A stretch of DNA of 5,178 bases from Elusimicrobiota bacterium. Its GTDB lineage: Bacteria > Elusimicrobiota > Elusimicrobia > Elusimicrobiales > UBA9959. The notes under the pieces are model-generated. The model searched no databases and was not told where the DNA came from. It worked only from the letters and a program-made list of their open reading frames with translations. The DNA lies in the NCBI GenBank assembly GCA_022703115.1, contig JAKLEK010000118.1, forward strand, positions 1 to 5,178. Direction: 5' to 3'. The position numbers and the translations under genes are program-made. This document shows, piece by piece, positions 1 through 5,178 of this stretch (positions within the stretch are counted from its first letter, which is position 1; the number at the start of each line of letters is the position of its first letter).

Positions 1-165
1 GATCCGCTCGAGAAAGCACAGCACAATGCGAACACCTACGATGACTGGTGGTTGGATCGCGTCTACCTCATATCGCCCGCCACGGACATCGTCGGCAAGT
101 TCCTGATGACCTTCAAGGACTACCCGGCCAGCCAGACGGCGGGTTTGGCCCGCTCCAGCTTATAG
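1..165 (+). CDS. Arylsulfatase (type I sulfatase), C-terminal fragment
   Basis: The reading frame is open from the first base to a TAG at 163-165, giving 54 residues. Its start (DPLEKAQHNANTYDDWWLDR) and the following stretch ending in FKDYPASQTAG match the conserved C-terminal tail that I know from bacterial arylsulfatases of the AtsA type (usual form: DP.E.A...SNTY.DW..DHAFLLVPAQ..V..FL.TFKEFPP.Q). These enzymes hydrolyse sulfate esters, usually in the periplasm. The catalytic Cys/Ser-to-formylglycine motif and the metal ligands would lie well outside the window to the left. Family resemblance stops at about residue 48 (base 144), and the last residues, LARSSL, look like read-through of unrelated sequence. 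The natural end of the gene is therefore probably missing. It points against all other genes here and overlaps the truncated HAD gene on the opposite strand. Family call fairly sure; specific substrate unknown. Confidence 0.72.
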   Translation, partial: DPLEKAQHNANTYDDWWLDRVYLISPATDIVGKFLMTFKDYPASQTAGLARSSL

Positions 166-395
166 GACCTGTTCACCGCGTTCCAATAGTCCTTGGCGTC
201 CCCCCGCGCGGGAGGGGCCCCGGCTTCGTTGTAGGCGGGCGTGGAGAAGACCAGGCCGTCGTCGTATTCGAAAGCCGCCCTGAGCCCCATTATGGTGAAC
301 ACGCTGAAGAAGACCGCCCAGGTGGCCGCCAGCAGGGAGAAGATTTTCAGCCGCAGCATCCACTTTTTCAGAAAGGCGTCCAGGGTCTGAAGCAT
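120..395 (-). CDS. N-terminal fragment of membrane-anchored HAD acid phosphatase (AphA-like)
   Basis: Ninety-one codons from ATG at 395, preceded by a clear AAGGA Shine-Dalgarno at 402-406 with 6 nt spacing. Residues 1-17 are basic/amphipathic and residues 18-38 form one hydrophobic segment, probably a signal anchor. The chain then enters a HAD-fold start, FEYDDGLVFSTPAY (42-55), which lines up with motif I of class B acid phosphatases (AphA: FDIDDTVLFSSPGF). YWNAVNRSYKLERAKP (70-85) matches the following AphA segment (FWEKMNNGWDEFSIPK). The nucleophile Asp of motif I is Glu43 here, while the acid/base Asp (D45) is kept. HAD motifs II, III and IV are absent, because resemblance ends around residue 85-90, where arylsulfatase sequence begins on the other strand; the TAG at 120-122 looks accidental. 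It follows the preceding lipoprotein gene by 24 bp and is probably the fourth gene of the operon. The fragment as it stands cannot be an active phosphatase. An alternative is a different extracytoplasmic HAD subfamily. Confidence 0.62.
   Translation of the reverse strand: MLQTLDAFLKKWMLRLKIFSLLAATWAVFFSVFTIMGLRAAFEYDDGLVFSTPAYNEAGAPPARGDAKDYWNAVNRSYKLERAKPAVWLAG
123..144. other. Probable breakpoint between two unrelated loci
   Basis: Plus-strand codons here still read as arylsulfatase tail (PASQTAG), while minus-strand codons still read as, or are just leaving, the HAD protein (KPAVWLA). Past this zone each frame loses family resemblance and soon meets a stop. Two unrelated genes, both incomplete, joined tail-to-middle is the signature of a rearrangement or of a chimeric assembly or clone. 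I see no insertion-sequence end, direct repeat or GATC site at the join, so the sequence does not show the mechanism. Confidence 0.6.
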
Positions 396-419
396 ATTCT
401 ATCCTTCGGGAAGACGCGC

Positions 420-1925
420 TCAATCGGCGCGGATTATCCTGCCTGAGTCCGGCTTGGGCGTCACCGCCTGGCGCGAAATACACCATCCCACGACTTCGCG
501 CAGGGGGCGTTTCGAATTGGCGAATTCCGTCGCGCTGGCCAGCAGGGAGTAATCCCTGTCGTTCACGATCGAATCCGGCACGGCTAAATGATATATGCGG
601 CCCGGGCGGACCGGTTCGCCGCCGATAGTGAGCCCTTCCACGGAGGCGCCGCGCATGCGGACTTCCATGCCGGAGACGCTGACGTCCCCGGAGATGGTCT
701 CGATGGCGCTTTTCAGGTCCTCTCCGCGTATTTTGACGAAGACGACGCTGGTGTCCGCGGCTATAACGCGGTGCAGGTCTCCGGCGGTCACGGGGCCTTT
801 CAGTATGTCCCCGCCCAGGACCGAATTGTTCACTACCGCGGCGTCGGACCTGGCCCATCTGCGTATGCAGTCGGCCGTGAAATTCCCCAGAGGCGAGGTC
901 CGGCCTTCCCGCCTCGGCATATCGGCGGCGGCGGAGCCCAGGCGGCGCGAGAATATTTTGGATATGGCGCCGCGCTGCCGGTTCACGGTCCCGAGGACCG
1001 CAAGGTCCTCTCCGTATCTCGCTTTTTCCAGGGACACCGTTTCCGCTTTGACCCTGACGAGCCGCTTGGTCTCAGGGTCCAGGCCGAGCCGTATCCTGGC
1101 GGCCCCAGCCAGCTTGTTAGGGACCGGGACTATCCATGTCCGTCCGGCCTTCAGAGGTTTCTTCAGGCCGGGTTCGTCCGTTATCACCAGGTCGATGTGC
1201 GGCAGTTTGCGGAGGAAGGCGCCGTAAAAATCCTTCTCGGCCCGTTTTTTCGGGTTTATGCCTAGCAGCATTACGGTCAGGCCGGCGCCGGCGTCCTTTA
1301 GCGCGCGCATGGAACGTTCTATCTCGTAGCTTTCCTTTTCCAGCTTGTAGTTAGGCAGGAAGCGCTGGACCCCGAATTTCTCAGGGGTCATAACGGTGAC
1401 GGCCAGGAAGCCGATCCTGGCGCCGCCGACGGTTTCGATATGCTGGCTCTTTATGAAAGAGGGCTTCCGGTTGTTCCTGAGATAGAGGTTGGAGGCGAGT
1501 ACGGCGCAGGACGAGGCCCGGACCAGTTTTTCAAGTTCGGCCGGAGGCAGCGACAGGTCTTCAGGCCCGGCGGCCGCGATCGAATATCCCACCGCGTTCA
1601 TGCATTCCGCCACGGAAAGGCCCTTCGTCAGGTAGCCTTCAGGAGTCTCGCCGAACCAGTTGCCGAGGTCTACGGCGAGCTTGGGCCCTTTGTCGAGAGA
1701 GTACAGATTTTTCAGCACCGCGTATCCGCCCACTTCTCCGGATTTCTTTCCGGCATCCGCGGGCCTGGACCAGAGCCAGCCGCGGCCCCTGGCCGTGGCG
1801 TAAATGGTTATGTCGTCGGTCCTGGCGCACGCCGACAGGCATGTCAGGAACAGGAGCGGAAGCAGGAACGGGCGCGGGATGGGGATCGGAGCGGCCTTGC
1901 GCATGGAACGCTTATTTGGGGGCAT
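420..1925 (-). CDS. Degenerate 5'-nucleotidase/metallophosphatase paralogue, predicted lipoprotein (pseudoenzyme)
   Basis: With ATG at 1925 the protein is 501 residues. It starts with a basic n-region, a hydrophobic stretch FLLPLLFLT (20-28) and the lipobox LSAC, so Cys33 should be lipidated. The rest aligns along its whole length with the upstream 5'-nucleotidase gene: an N-terminal metallophosphatase-like domain (about 38-285) and a C-terminal nucleotidase domain (about 300-500; GNFTADCIRR at 347-356). Every catalytic motif is altered: TSDVHG became TARGRG (44-49), GDTFQGTPEG became GNWFGETPEG (88-97), GNHDFD became GPEDLS (120-125), the AHIG histidine became Gly (LLGIN, 220-224) and GGHNH became TDEPG. 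The substrate-domain NTAGIR and GGGSGG motifs are also changed. The frame is intact with no internal stop, so it is a maintained gene rather than a decaying one. Inferred role: binding, scaffolding or regulation at a membrane surface. A TTG at 1964 overlapping the preceding TGA is a possible alternative start, but it has no close ribosome-binding site. Confidence 0.85.
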   Translation of the reverse strand: MPPNKRSMRKAAPIPIPRPFLLPLLFLTCLSACARTDDITIYATARGRGWLWSRPADAGKKSGEVGGYAVLKNLYSLDKGPKLAVDLGNWFGETPEGYLTKGLSVAECMNAVGYSIAAAGPEDLSLPPAELEKLVRASSCAVLASNLYLRNNRKPSFIKSQHIETVGGARIGFLAVTVMTPEKFGVQRFLPNYKLEKESYEIERSMRALKDAGAGLTVMLLGINPKKRAEKDFYGAFLRKLPHIDLVITDEPGLKKPLKAGRTWIVPVPNKLAGAARIRLGLDPETKRLVRVKAETVSLEKARYGEDLAVLGTVNRQRGAISKIFSRRLGSAAADMPRREGRTSPLGNFTADCIRRWARSDAAVVNNSVLGGDILKGPVTAGDLHRVIAADTSVVFVKIRGEDLKSAIETISGDVSVSGMEVRMRGASVEGLTIGGEPVRPGRIYHLAVPDSIVNDRDYSLLASATEFANSKRPLREVVGWCISRQAVTPKPDSGRIIRAD

Positions 1926-1931
1926 ACCGTA

Positions 1932-1936
1932 CACCT
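1932..1936 (-). promoter_or_regulatory. Shine-Dalgarno AGGTG deciding the lipoprotein start
   Basis: AGGTG lies 6 nt before the ATG at 1925. The in-frame TTG at 1964 has only a GGAAGG about 15 nt away. Starting at 1925 gives a more normal lipoprotein signal length (Cys33 instead of Cys46). A third in-frame ATG at 1904 would give Cys26 but has no purine-rich site before it. Confidence 0.55.
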
Positions 1937-1960
1937 GAAGGCCGGAAGGGCGCGGCCCGT

Positions 1961-3508
1961 TCAATCCAGCCGCACGAACCTTCCGCCTTCCGGCATCGTA
2001 AGCGGCGAGGAGGCGCGGACTTCCTTTATCAGGAGGTCCCTGAGAGGGAGCATGGTGTCCGTGACGGCCCGGCCTTCCTTAAGGACCTTCCCTCCGGACC
2101 CTCCGCCGGCGAGATAGTTGTTCGTCGCCACCGTGAACACGGCGGACGGGGATACGGACTTTCCGTTCCTCTCCAGTGAAACCACCGTGGGCGCGCCGTT
2201 CGCGGAAAGCCGGTATCCGACCCGCAGGCCTGATATCTGCATCTTCGAGCCCCTGCCGCGCAGGTTGTCTTCTATAAGTTTCCTCACCTGAGCTCCGGTC
2301 AGCTGCAGTTTGACCAGGGTGTTCTCGAAAGGCATTATCTGGTAAAGGTCGCGCATCCTGATCTGGCCTTTTTTCATGAAGGCCCTTATGCCGGCGGTGT
2401 TCTGAAAGGCGAGGTCCGTTCCCGCCTGGCGCCGTATGGCGTCCGCGACCCAGTTGCCGATAGGAGTGTCCGGGGTCTCTCCGGGGCCCAGGTCTACGTA
2501 GCTTTCGCCGATGACCACGTCCATGGCCTTGTTAACCGAGGCCGAAAAATTCTTTATGGTCTGCTTGACTTCCGGGTCCTCTCCGGTGAGAGCGGTCCAC
2601 AGAGGTATCAGTTCCGCGCGCGCGCCCATGTACCGGCCCGTGGCGTCGTCGAAGTTCAGGCTTATCCTGCTGACGTCGCTGAGCCCCCAGTAGCTTTCGG
2701 CGATCAGTACGCCGCTCTCCGGGTCCTGGTAGCCCTTAAGCAGCCCGACGTGATTGTGTCCGCCTATGACCACGTTCGCGCCCTTGGCGGCCCTGGCTAT
2801 GGAAAGCGTGCCGTAGCCGGTCTGTCCCGGGGCGTACGTCATGGTGGAAATATCGGCTTTCATCATTATGTCGCCGCCGAACCCGATATGCGCCAGTATT
2901 ATGACCGCATCCGGCGTGTGAAGCCTTTTAACTTCCCTGGTCCAGTAGGCGGCCTCGGACGCTTCGTTCCGGAATTCAAGGTGCTTTACCAGCGCGGGAA
3001 GGGTGGAGGTAGGGGTATGGCCGCCGGCTATTCCGACCACCGCTATCTTTTTCCCTCCGACGGAGAGGATGCGGTACGGTTTCAGGTAGGAAGGGGCGGT
3101 CCCGTCGGACTTGTTGTAGACGTTCGCGCCAAGCCAGGGGAAGACCGAACTGGAGACGAGGACCTTCAGGTTGTCCTCGCCGTAATCGAAGTCGTGGTTG
3201 CCTACCAGGGCGGCTGAATATCCCAGCTGGTTCATCAGGCGCACGGTGGCCATGCCCTTTGTGAGGTTGCCTTCCGGAGTGCCCTGGAACGTATCGCCGG
3301 AATCCAGGAGGACGTGCGGGTTGCGGTCCTGTTTGACCAGAGAGGCAAGGGCCGCGAACCCTCCTATGTCCTGATCGGACTCCCTGTCCAGATGCGAGGA
3401 GTACCACCCATGAACGTCGCTCGTGTGATAAACGGAGATGGTCAGCGCCGGCAGGTAACGCGCCGGCAGCAGCGTCAATACCGCGAGTATAAGGACCTTT
3501 CTTGTCAT
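1961..3508 (-). CDS. Secreted 5'-nucleotidase / 2',3'-cyclic phosphodiesterase family metallophosphatase
   Basis: A 515-residue protein of the UshA/5'-nucleotidase family, which hydrolyses nucleotides or related phosphate esters outside the cytoplasm and releases phosphate and nucleoside. ATG at 3508 has GGAGA at 3514-3518, 5 nt away. Residues 1-21 (MTRKVLILAVLTLLPARYLPA) form a Sec signal peptide without a lipobox. The metallophosphatase domain (about 22-285) has all the dimetal motifs: TSDVHG with D31 and H33, DSGDTFQG with D72, GNHDFD with N104 and H105, AHIG with H207, and GGHNH with H251 and H253. The C-terminal substrate domain (about 330-515) shows GNWVADAIRR (351-360), NTAGIR (370-375) and ATNNYLAGGGSGG (461-473), where Tyr465 occupies the site of a base-stacking aromatic in UshA. 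Length is normal for the family. It starts 28 bp after the PhoU-like gene and its TGA abuts the start region of its degenerate paralogue. The preferred substrate (AMP, UDP-sugar, cyclic nucleotide) cannot be read from the sequence, so no symbol is given. Confidence 0.93.
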   Translation of the reverse strand: MTRKVLILAVLTLLPARYLPALTISVYHTSDVHGWYSSHLDRESDQDIGGFAALASLVKQDRNPHVLLDSGDTFQGTPEGNLTKGMATVRLMNQLGYSAALVGNHDFDYGEDNLKVLVSSSVFPWLGANVYNKSDGTAPSYLKPYRILSVGGKKIAVVGIAGGHTPTSTLPALVKHLEFRNEASEAAYWTREVKRLHTPDAVIILAHIGFGGDIMMKADISTMTYAPGQTGYGTLSIARAAKGANVVIGGHNHVGLLKGYQDPESGVLIAESYWGLSDVSRISLNFDDATGRYMGARAELIPLWTALTGEDPEVKQTIKNFSASVNKAMDVVIGESYVDLGPGETPDTPIGNWVADAIRRQAGTDLAFQNTAGIRAFMKKGQIRMRDLYQIMPFENTLVKLQLTGAQVRKLIEDNLRGRGSKMQISGLRVGYRLSANGAPTVVSLERNGKSVSPSAVFTVATNNYLAGGGSGGKVLKEGRAVTDTMLPLRDLLIKEVRASSPLTMPEGGRFVRLD

Positions 3509-3536
3509 AGGGGTCTCCGTTAAAGAGCAGGGGGTT

Positions 3537-4085
3537 TCAGGCTTCGCGGGCCGGAAGGGACACGCAGTTCTCCACCGCGCCGGCGGCCTTCTCCAGATCA
3601 GAATATATCGTACAAAATTTGAGATTCGCTATGAAGCCGCTCGGGTCGGAACGGGCGCCTTTAGCCGCCAGGCGGAGGGCTTTCCCGGCGGCGGCCGCTT
3701 TTGCGCCTGCGGCCGGAGGTACGACGCGGGCACCGGACCTGGCCAGGGTGGCCGCCAGCAGGGTCAGCGCCTCGGACATATCGAGGAGGGCGTCGGCGGC
3801 GGCCGGATCGGTCCCGGCGCCGTAAAGGGCCATGTCGCGAAGGGTCTTTTGCAGGCGCGCCGCGGCTTCTTCGAGGTCGTCCATCATGGTCCGCATTCCT
3901 GGAGACGCCGCTGGCGCAAGGCGGCGCGCCCTGTCGGCGGCGGCGGAGATACGGTCACAGCGCGGTCCCAGGCCTTCTACGGAGCCGGCCGCGTTGCGGC
4001 AGGTCCGGGCCAGTTCTAGGGCCAGGCGCCACAGGGCGTGCCTGGGGGGGTCCGTCAGTCTGAGGAGGGGGCCCATGTGGTCCAT
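3537..4085 (-). CDS. Divergent DUF47/PhoU-like helical protein, putative phosphate-transport accessory
   Basis: From ATG at 4085 this is a 182-residue, Ala/Arg-rich, all-helical protein with no signal peptide or membrane segment. The order of segments follows DUF47 (PhoU-like) proteins: a first helix pair with CDRISAAADRARRL (family: E..AD.I....), then MRTMMDDLEEAAARLQK and DMALYGA (family: R.DI..L.DD..D......LY), a helix with DALLDMSEALTLLAATLA, and a C-terminal DPSGFIANLKFCTIYSDLEK (family: P...IKWKEIYE.LE.A.D.CE.V). The hallmark residues are only partly kept, so this is recognition by pattern, not by strong identity. Family members usually sit beside a PiT phosphate permease and modulate it. 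No permease is visible here, but two 5'-nucleotidase-family genes and a phosphatase follow, which fits phosphate uptake. The start is uncertain: ATG 4085 and ATG 4076 both lack a good ribosome-binding site. The longer frame to 4163 begins inside the rpsI terminator and is unlikely. The gene itself is likely real; the family call is moderate. Confidence 0.6.
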   Translation of the reverse strand: MDHMGPLLRLTDPPRHALWRLALELARTCRNAAGSVEGLGPRCDRISAAADRARRLAPAASPGMRTMMDDLEEAAARLQKTLRDMALYGAGTDPAAADALLDMSEALTLLAATLARSGARVVPPAAGAKAAAAGKALRLAAKGARSDPSGFIANLKFCTIYSDLEKAAGAVENCVSLPAREA

Positions 4086-4118
4086 TCTAACAAATATGGC
4101 CGGCTGTAAGGAGGCGGG

Positions 4119-4160
4119 AAAAAGAGAAAGAGGGAGGGGGCGTGGCCCCTTCCCTCTTTC
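4119..4160 (-). terminator. Rho-independent terminator of the rplM-rpsI operon
   Basis: Bases 4145-4160 and 4126-4141 form a 16-bp inverted repeat around a 3-nt loop. Read on the minus strand it is GAAAGAGGGAAGGGGC, CAC, GCCCCCTCCCTCTTTC, with one A-C mismatch. It is followed at 4119-4125 by TCTTTTT. The T-run is only on the minus-strand exit side, and the hairpin begins 19 bp after the rpsI stop, so it ends the ribosomal operon and separates it from the phosphatase genes. Confidence 0.87.
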
Positions 4161-4179
4161 CATCGTTCTCCGGTACGGA

Positions 4180-4575
4180 TCAGCGTTTGGAGAACTGGAA
4201 CCGCTTTCTGGCTTTGGGCTGGCCGGGTTTCTTTCTCTCGACCATCCTGGGGTCCCGGGTAAGGTAGCCGGCCTTTTTCATGGAGAGGTGGAAGCTGTCG
4301 CCGAGGCTGGCTATGGCCCGGGCAATGCCGTGGCGTATGGCCCCGGCCTGGCTCGAGAGACCTCCGCCGGTGACCTTGGCGGTGCAGTCGAATTTCTGGT
4401 CTTTCGTGAGATCGAAAGGCGATACGATCACGTGCTTCAGACGCGGATTGTTGCCGAAATAGGCTTCGGGCGCTTTGGAGTTGACGGTTATCTTGCCTTC
4501 CCCGTTCTGGACCAGCCTGACCTGCGCCACCGAAGTTTTCCTTCTGCCGGTGGCTGCAATTATCGTTTTTTCCAT
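4180..4575 (-). CDS. rpsI: 30S ribosomal protein S9
   Basis: A 131-residue protein of normal length for S9 (uS9), a 30S head protein whose C-terminal tail reaches the P-site tRNA. Diagnostic segments are ATGRRKTSVAQVRL near the N-terminus, GGGLSSQAGAIRHGIARAI in the middle, LTRDPRMVERKKPGQPKARK and the invariant-type C-terminus KRFQFSKR. ATG at 4575 starts MEKTII, as expected. The nearest purine-rich site, AAGGA, is about 12 nt upstream, which is far from optimal, so translation may be partly coupled to rplM, whose stop lies 23 bp upstream. A strong terminator follows. No unusual residues seen. Confidence 0.98.
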   Translation of the reverse strand: MEKTIIAATGRRKTSVAQVRLVQNGEGKITVNSKAPEAYFGNNPRLKHVIVSPFDLTKDQKFDCTAKVTGGGLSSQAGAIRHGIARAIASLGDSFHLSMKKAGYLTRDPRMVERKKPGQPKARKRFQFSKR

Positions 4576-4598
4576 ATGTCGAGGTTTTCCTTAATAGA

Positions 4599-5039
4599 TT
4601 AAGCCGAAACTTTCTTTTCGGTCTTGGGACCGTACTGGTCCTGTGTCCCAGCGAACATCTTCAACCTTCTCAGGCGGCCCTGGCGCAGTTTGTTCGGGTC
4701 CAGCATCCGCTTCACGGCCAGTTCCAGGACCTTGGTCGGGTCTTTCTGCATCTGCCGCTTGTAGGGGATGGTCTTGGCGCCGGCGGCGTAGCCGGAGTGC
4801 CGGAAGTAGAATTTGTCCTCTTCTTTGTTCCCGGTGATCTTTATCTTGGCCACGTTCGTGACCACGATGAAGTCGCCGCAGTCCATGTTGGGCGTGTAGG
4901 TGCGCTTATGTTTGCCGATAAGAAGGACGGCGATCCTGGAGGCGAGCCTGCCGAGTATCTGGCCGGAGGCGTCGAAATAGTGCCATTTTCTCGTGGTGTC
5001 CATTTCTTTCGCGCCGGGCAGGGTGGTTTTCTGTATCAT
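4599..5039 (-). CDS. rplM: 50S ribosomal protein L13
   Basis: A 146-residue L13 (uL13), an early-assembly 23S-rRNA-binding protein of the 50S subunit. Recognisable segments are KWHYFDASGQILGRLASRIA, LIGKHKRTYTPNMDCGDFIV, KIKITGNKEEDKFYFRHSGY and LRRLKMFAGTQDQYGP. Length is typical. The ATG at 5039 is chosen because the family normally has a short M..KT....... leader before the W-Y-DA motif, as seen here (MIQKTTLPG...). ATG at 5003 (MDTTRKW) is an alternative. The predicted promoter would place the transcript start only about 3 nt before ATG 5039, giving an almost leaderless message. First gene of the rplM-rpsI pair. Confidence 0.97.
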   Translation of the reverse strand: MIQKTTLPGAKEMDTTRKWHYFDASGQILGRLASRIAVLLIGKHKRTYTPNMDCGDFIVVTNVAKIKITGNKEEDKFYFRHSGYAAGAKTIPYKRQMQKDPTKVLELAVKRMLDPNKLRQGRLRRLKMFAGTQDQYGPKTEKKVSA

Positions 5040-5048
5040 AGTGCGTCT

Positions 5049-5077
5049 ATAATAGCAATTTGCCGGACAAATGTAAA
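5049..5077 (-). promoter_or_regulatory. Sigma-70 type promoter of rplM-rpsI
   Basis: On the minus strand TTTACA (5072-5077, 5 of 6 to the -35 consensus) is followed after exactly 17 bp by TATTAT (5049-5054, 5 of 6 to the -10 consensus). A start seven bases past the -10 would fall on the A at 5042. The local AT-rich patch stands out from the GC-rich surroundings, which supports the call. Confidence 0.8.
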
Positions 5078-5178
5078 CCGTCCCGCCTGTCGTCCCTCGG
5101 CTTCTTATCCCGGGTCCGCGGGTCCTGCCGGGGGCCCGGAAAGCGGAACCGGCGTCAAGGCTATGCCAGTGCCGTTTC

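Noticed and set aside
160..858. A 232-residue minus-strand frame across the lipoprotein/HAD gene junction
   Set aside because: It is out of frame with two recognisable genes, and its translation is Arg/Gly-rich without domain features.
588..1265. Long plus-strand frames opposite the lipoprotein gene (also 1440-2117 and 1841-2179)
   Set aside because: They are antisense to a gene with clear family similarity, have low-complexity Arg/Pro/Gly-rich translations with no recognisable domain, and are expected by chance in GC-rich coding sequence.
4086..4125. A separate promoter for the phosphatase operon
   Set aside because: The stretch contains AT-rich words (CATATT, TAGAAT, TTACAG), but no -35/-10 pair has acceptable spacing, and no Pho-box-like repeat is seen.
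4086..4163. N-terminal extension of the PhoU-like gene to ATG 4163
   Set aside because: The extra 26 codons are the rpsI terminator stem and T-tract; a coding role there is unlikely.
3832..4602. A 256-residue plus-strand frame across rpsI and the PhoU-like gene
   Set aside because: It runs antisense through rpsI and the terminator hairpin and shows no recognisable motif. It is a shadow frame.
5110..5139. GC-rich inverted repeat CCGGGTCC / GGGCCCGG upstream of rplM
   Set aside because: An imperfect 8-bp stem with a 14-nt loop and no T-run on either side; likely chance in GC-rich sequence rather than a terminator.
5105..5178. Possible C-terminus of an upstream minus-strand gene ending at TAA 5105-5107, or a divergent ATG at 5163
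   Set aside because: Only about 23 codons or 5 codons are visible, with Pro/Gly-rich content and no recognisable motif; too little to support a gene.

Overview
The window is bacterial, compact and GC-rich. Almost everything is encoded on the minus strand, so it reads from right to left. The codon use, the short intergenic gaps, a lipobox-type lipoprotein signal and a standard sigma-70 type promoter suggest a Gram-negative-like or deep-branching bacterium. The divergent PhoU-like and AphA-like proteins made me think of Elusimicrobiota or related candidate phyla, but that is a weak impression and not an assignment.

Right side (5178 to 4119): a good -35/-10 promoter drives rplM (L13) and rpsI (S9), the classical ribosomal protein pair. 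A strong intrinsic terminator closes the pair.

Middle and left (4085 to 123, minus strand): four closely spaced genes look like one transcription unit. In order they are (1) a helical protein with the layout of the DUF47/PhoU-like phosphate-transport regulators, (2) a secreted 5'-nucleotidase/metallophosphatase with every metal-ligand motif present, (3) a tandem, lipid-anchored paralogue of that enzyme in which every metal-ligand motif has been replaced, and (4) the N-terminus of a membrane-anchored AphA-like HAD phosphatase whose nucleophile position carries Glu. The common theme is phosphate release from organic phosphates outside the cytoplasmic membrane. The degenerate paralogue and the unusual HAD protein suggest accessory or binding roles next to one active enzyme.

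Extreme left (1 to 165, plus strand): the C-terminus of a type I arylsulfatase runs head-on into the truncated HAD gene. Recognisable arylsulfatase sequence and recognisable HAD sequence meet within about 20 bases on opposite strands. This is therefore either a real rearrangement breakpoint or an assembly/clone chimera. Nothing left of about position 145 should be assumed to be the natural neighbour of the phosphatase operon.

The most interesting element is the active/dead tandem pair of 5'-nucleotidase paralogues inside the putative phosphate-scavenging operon.
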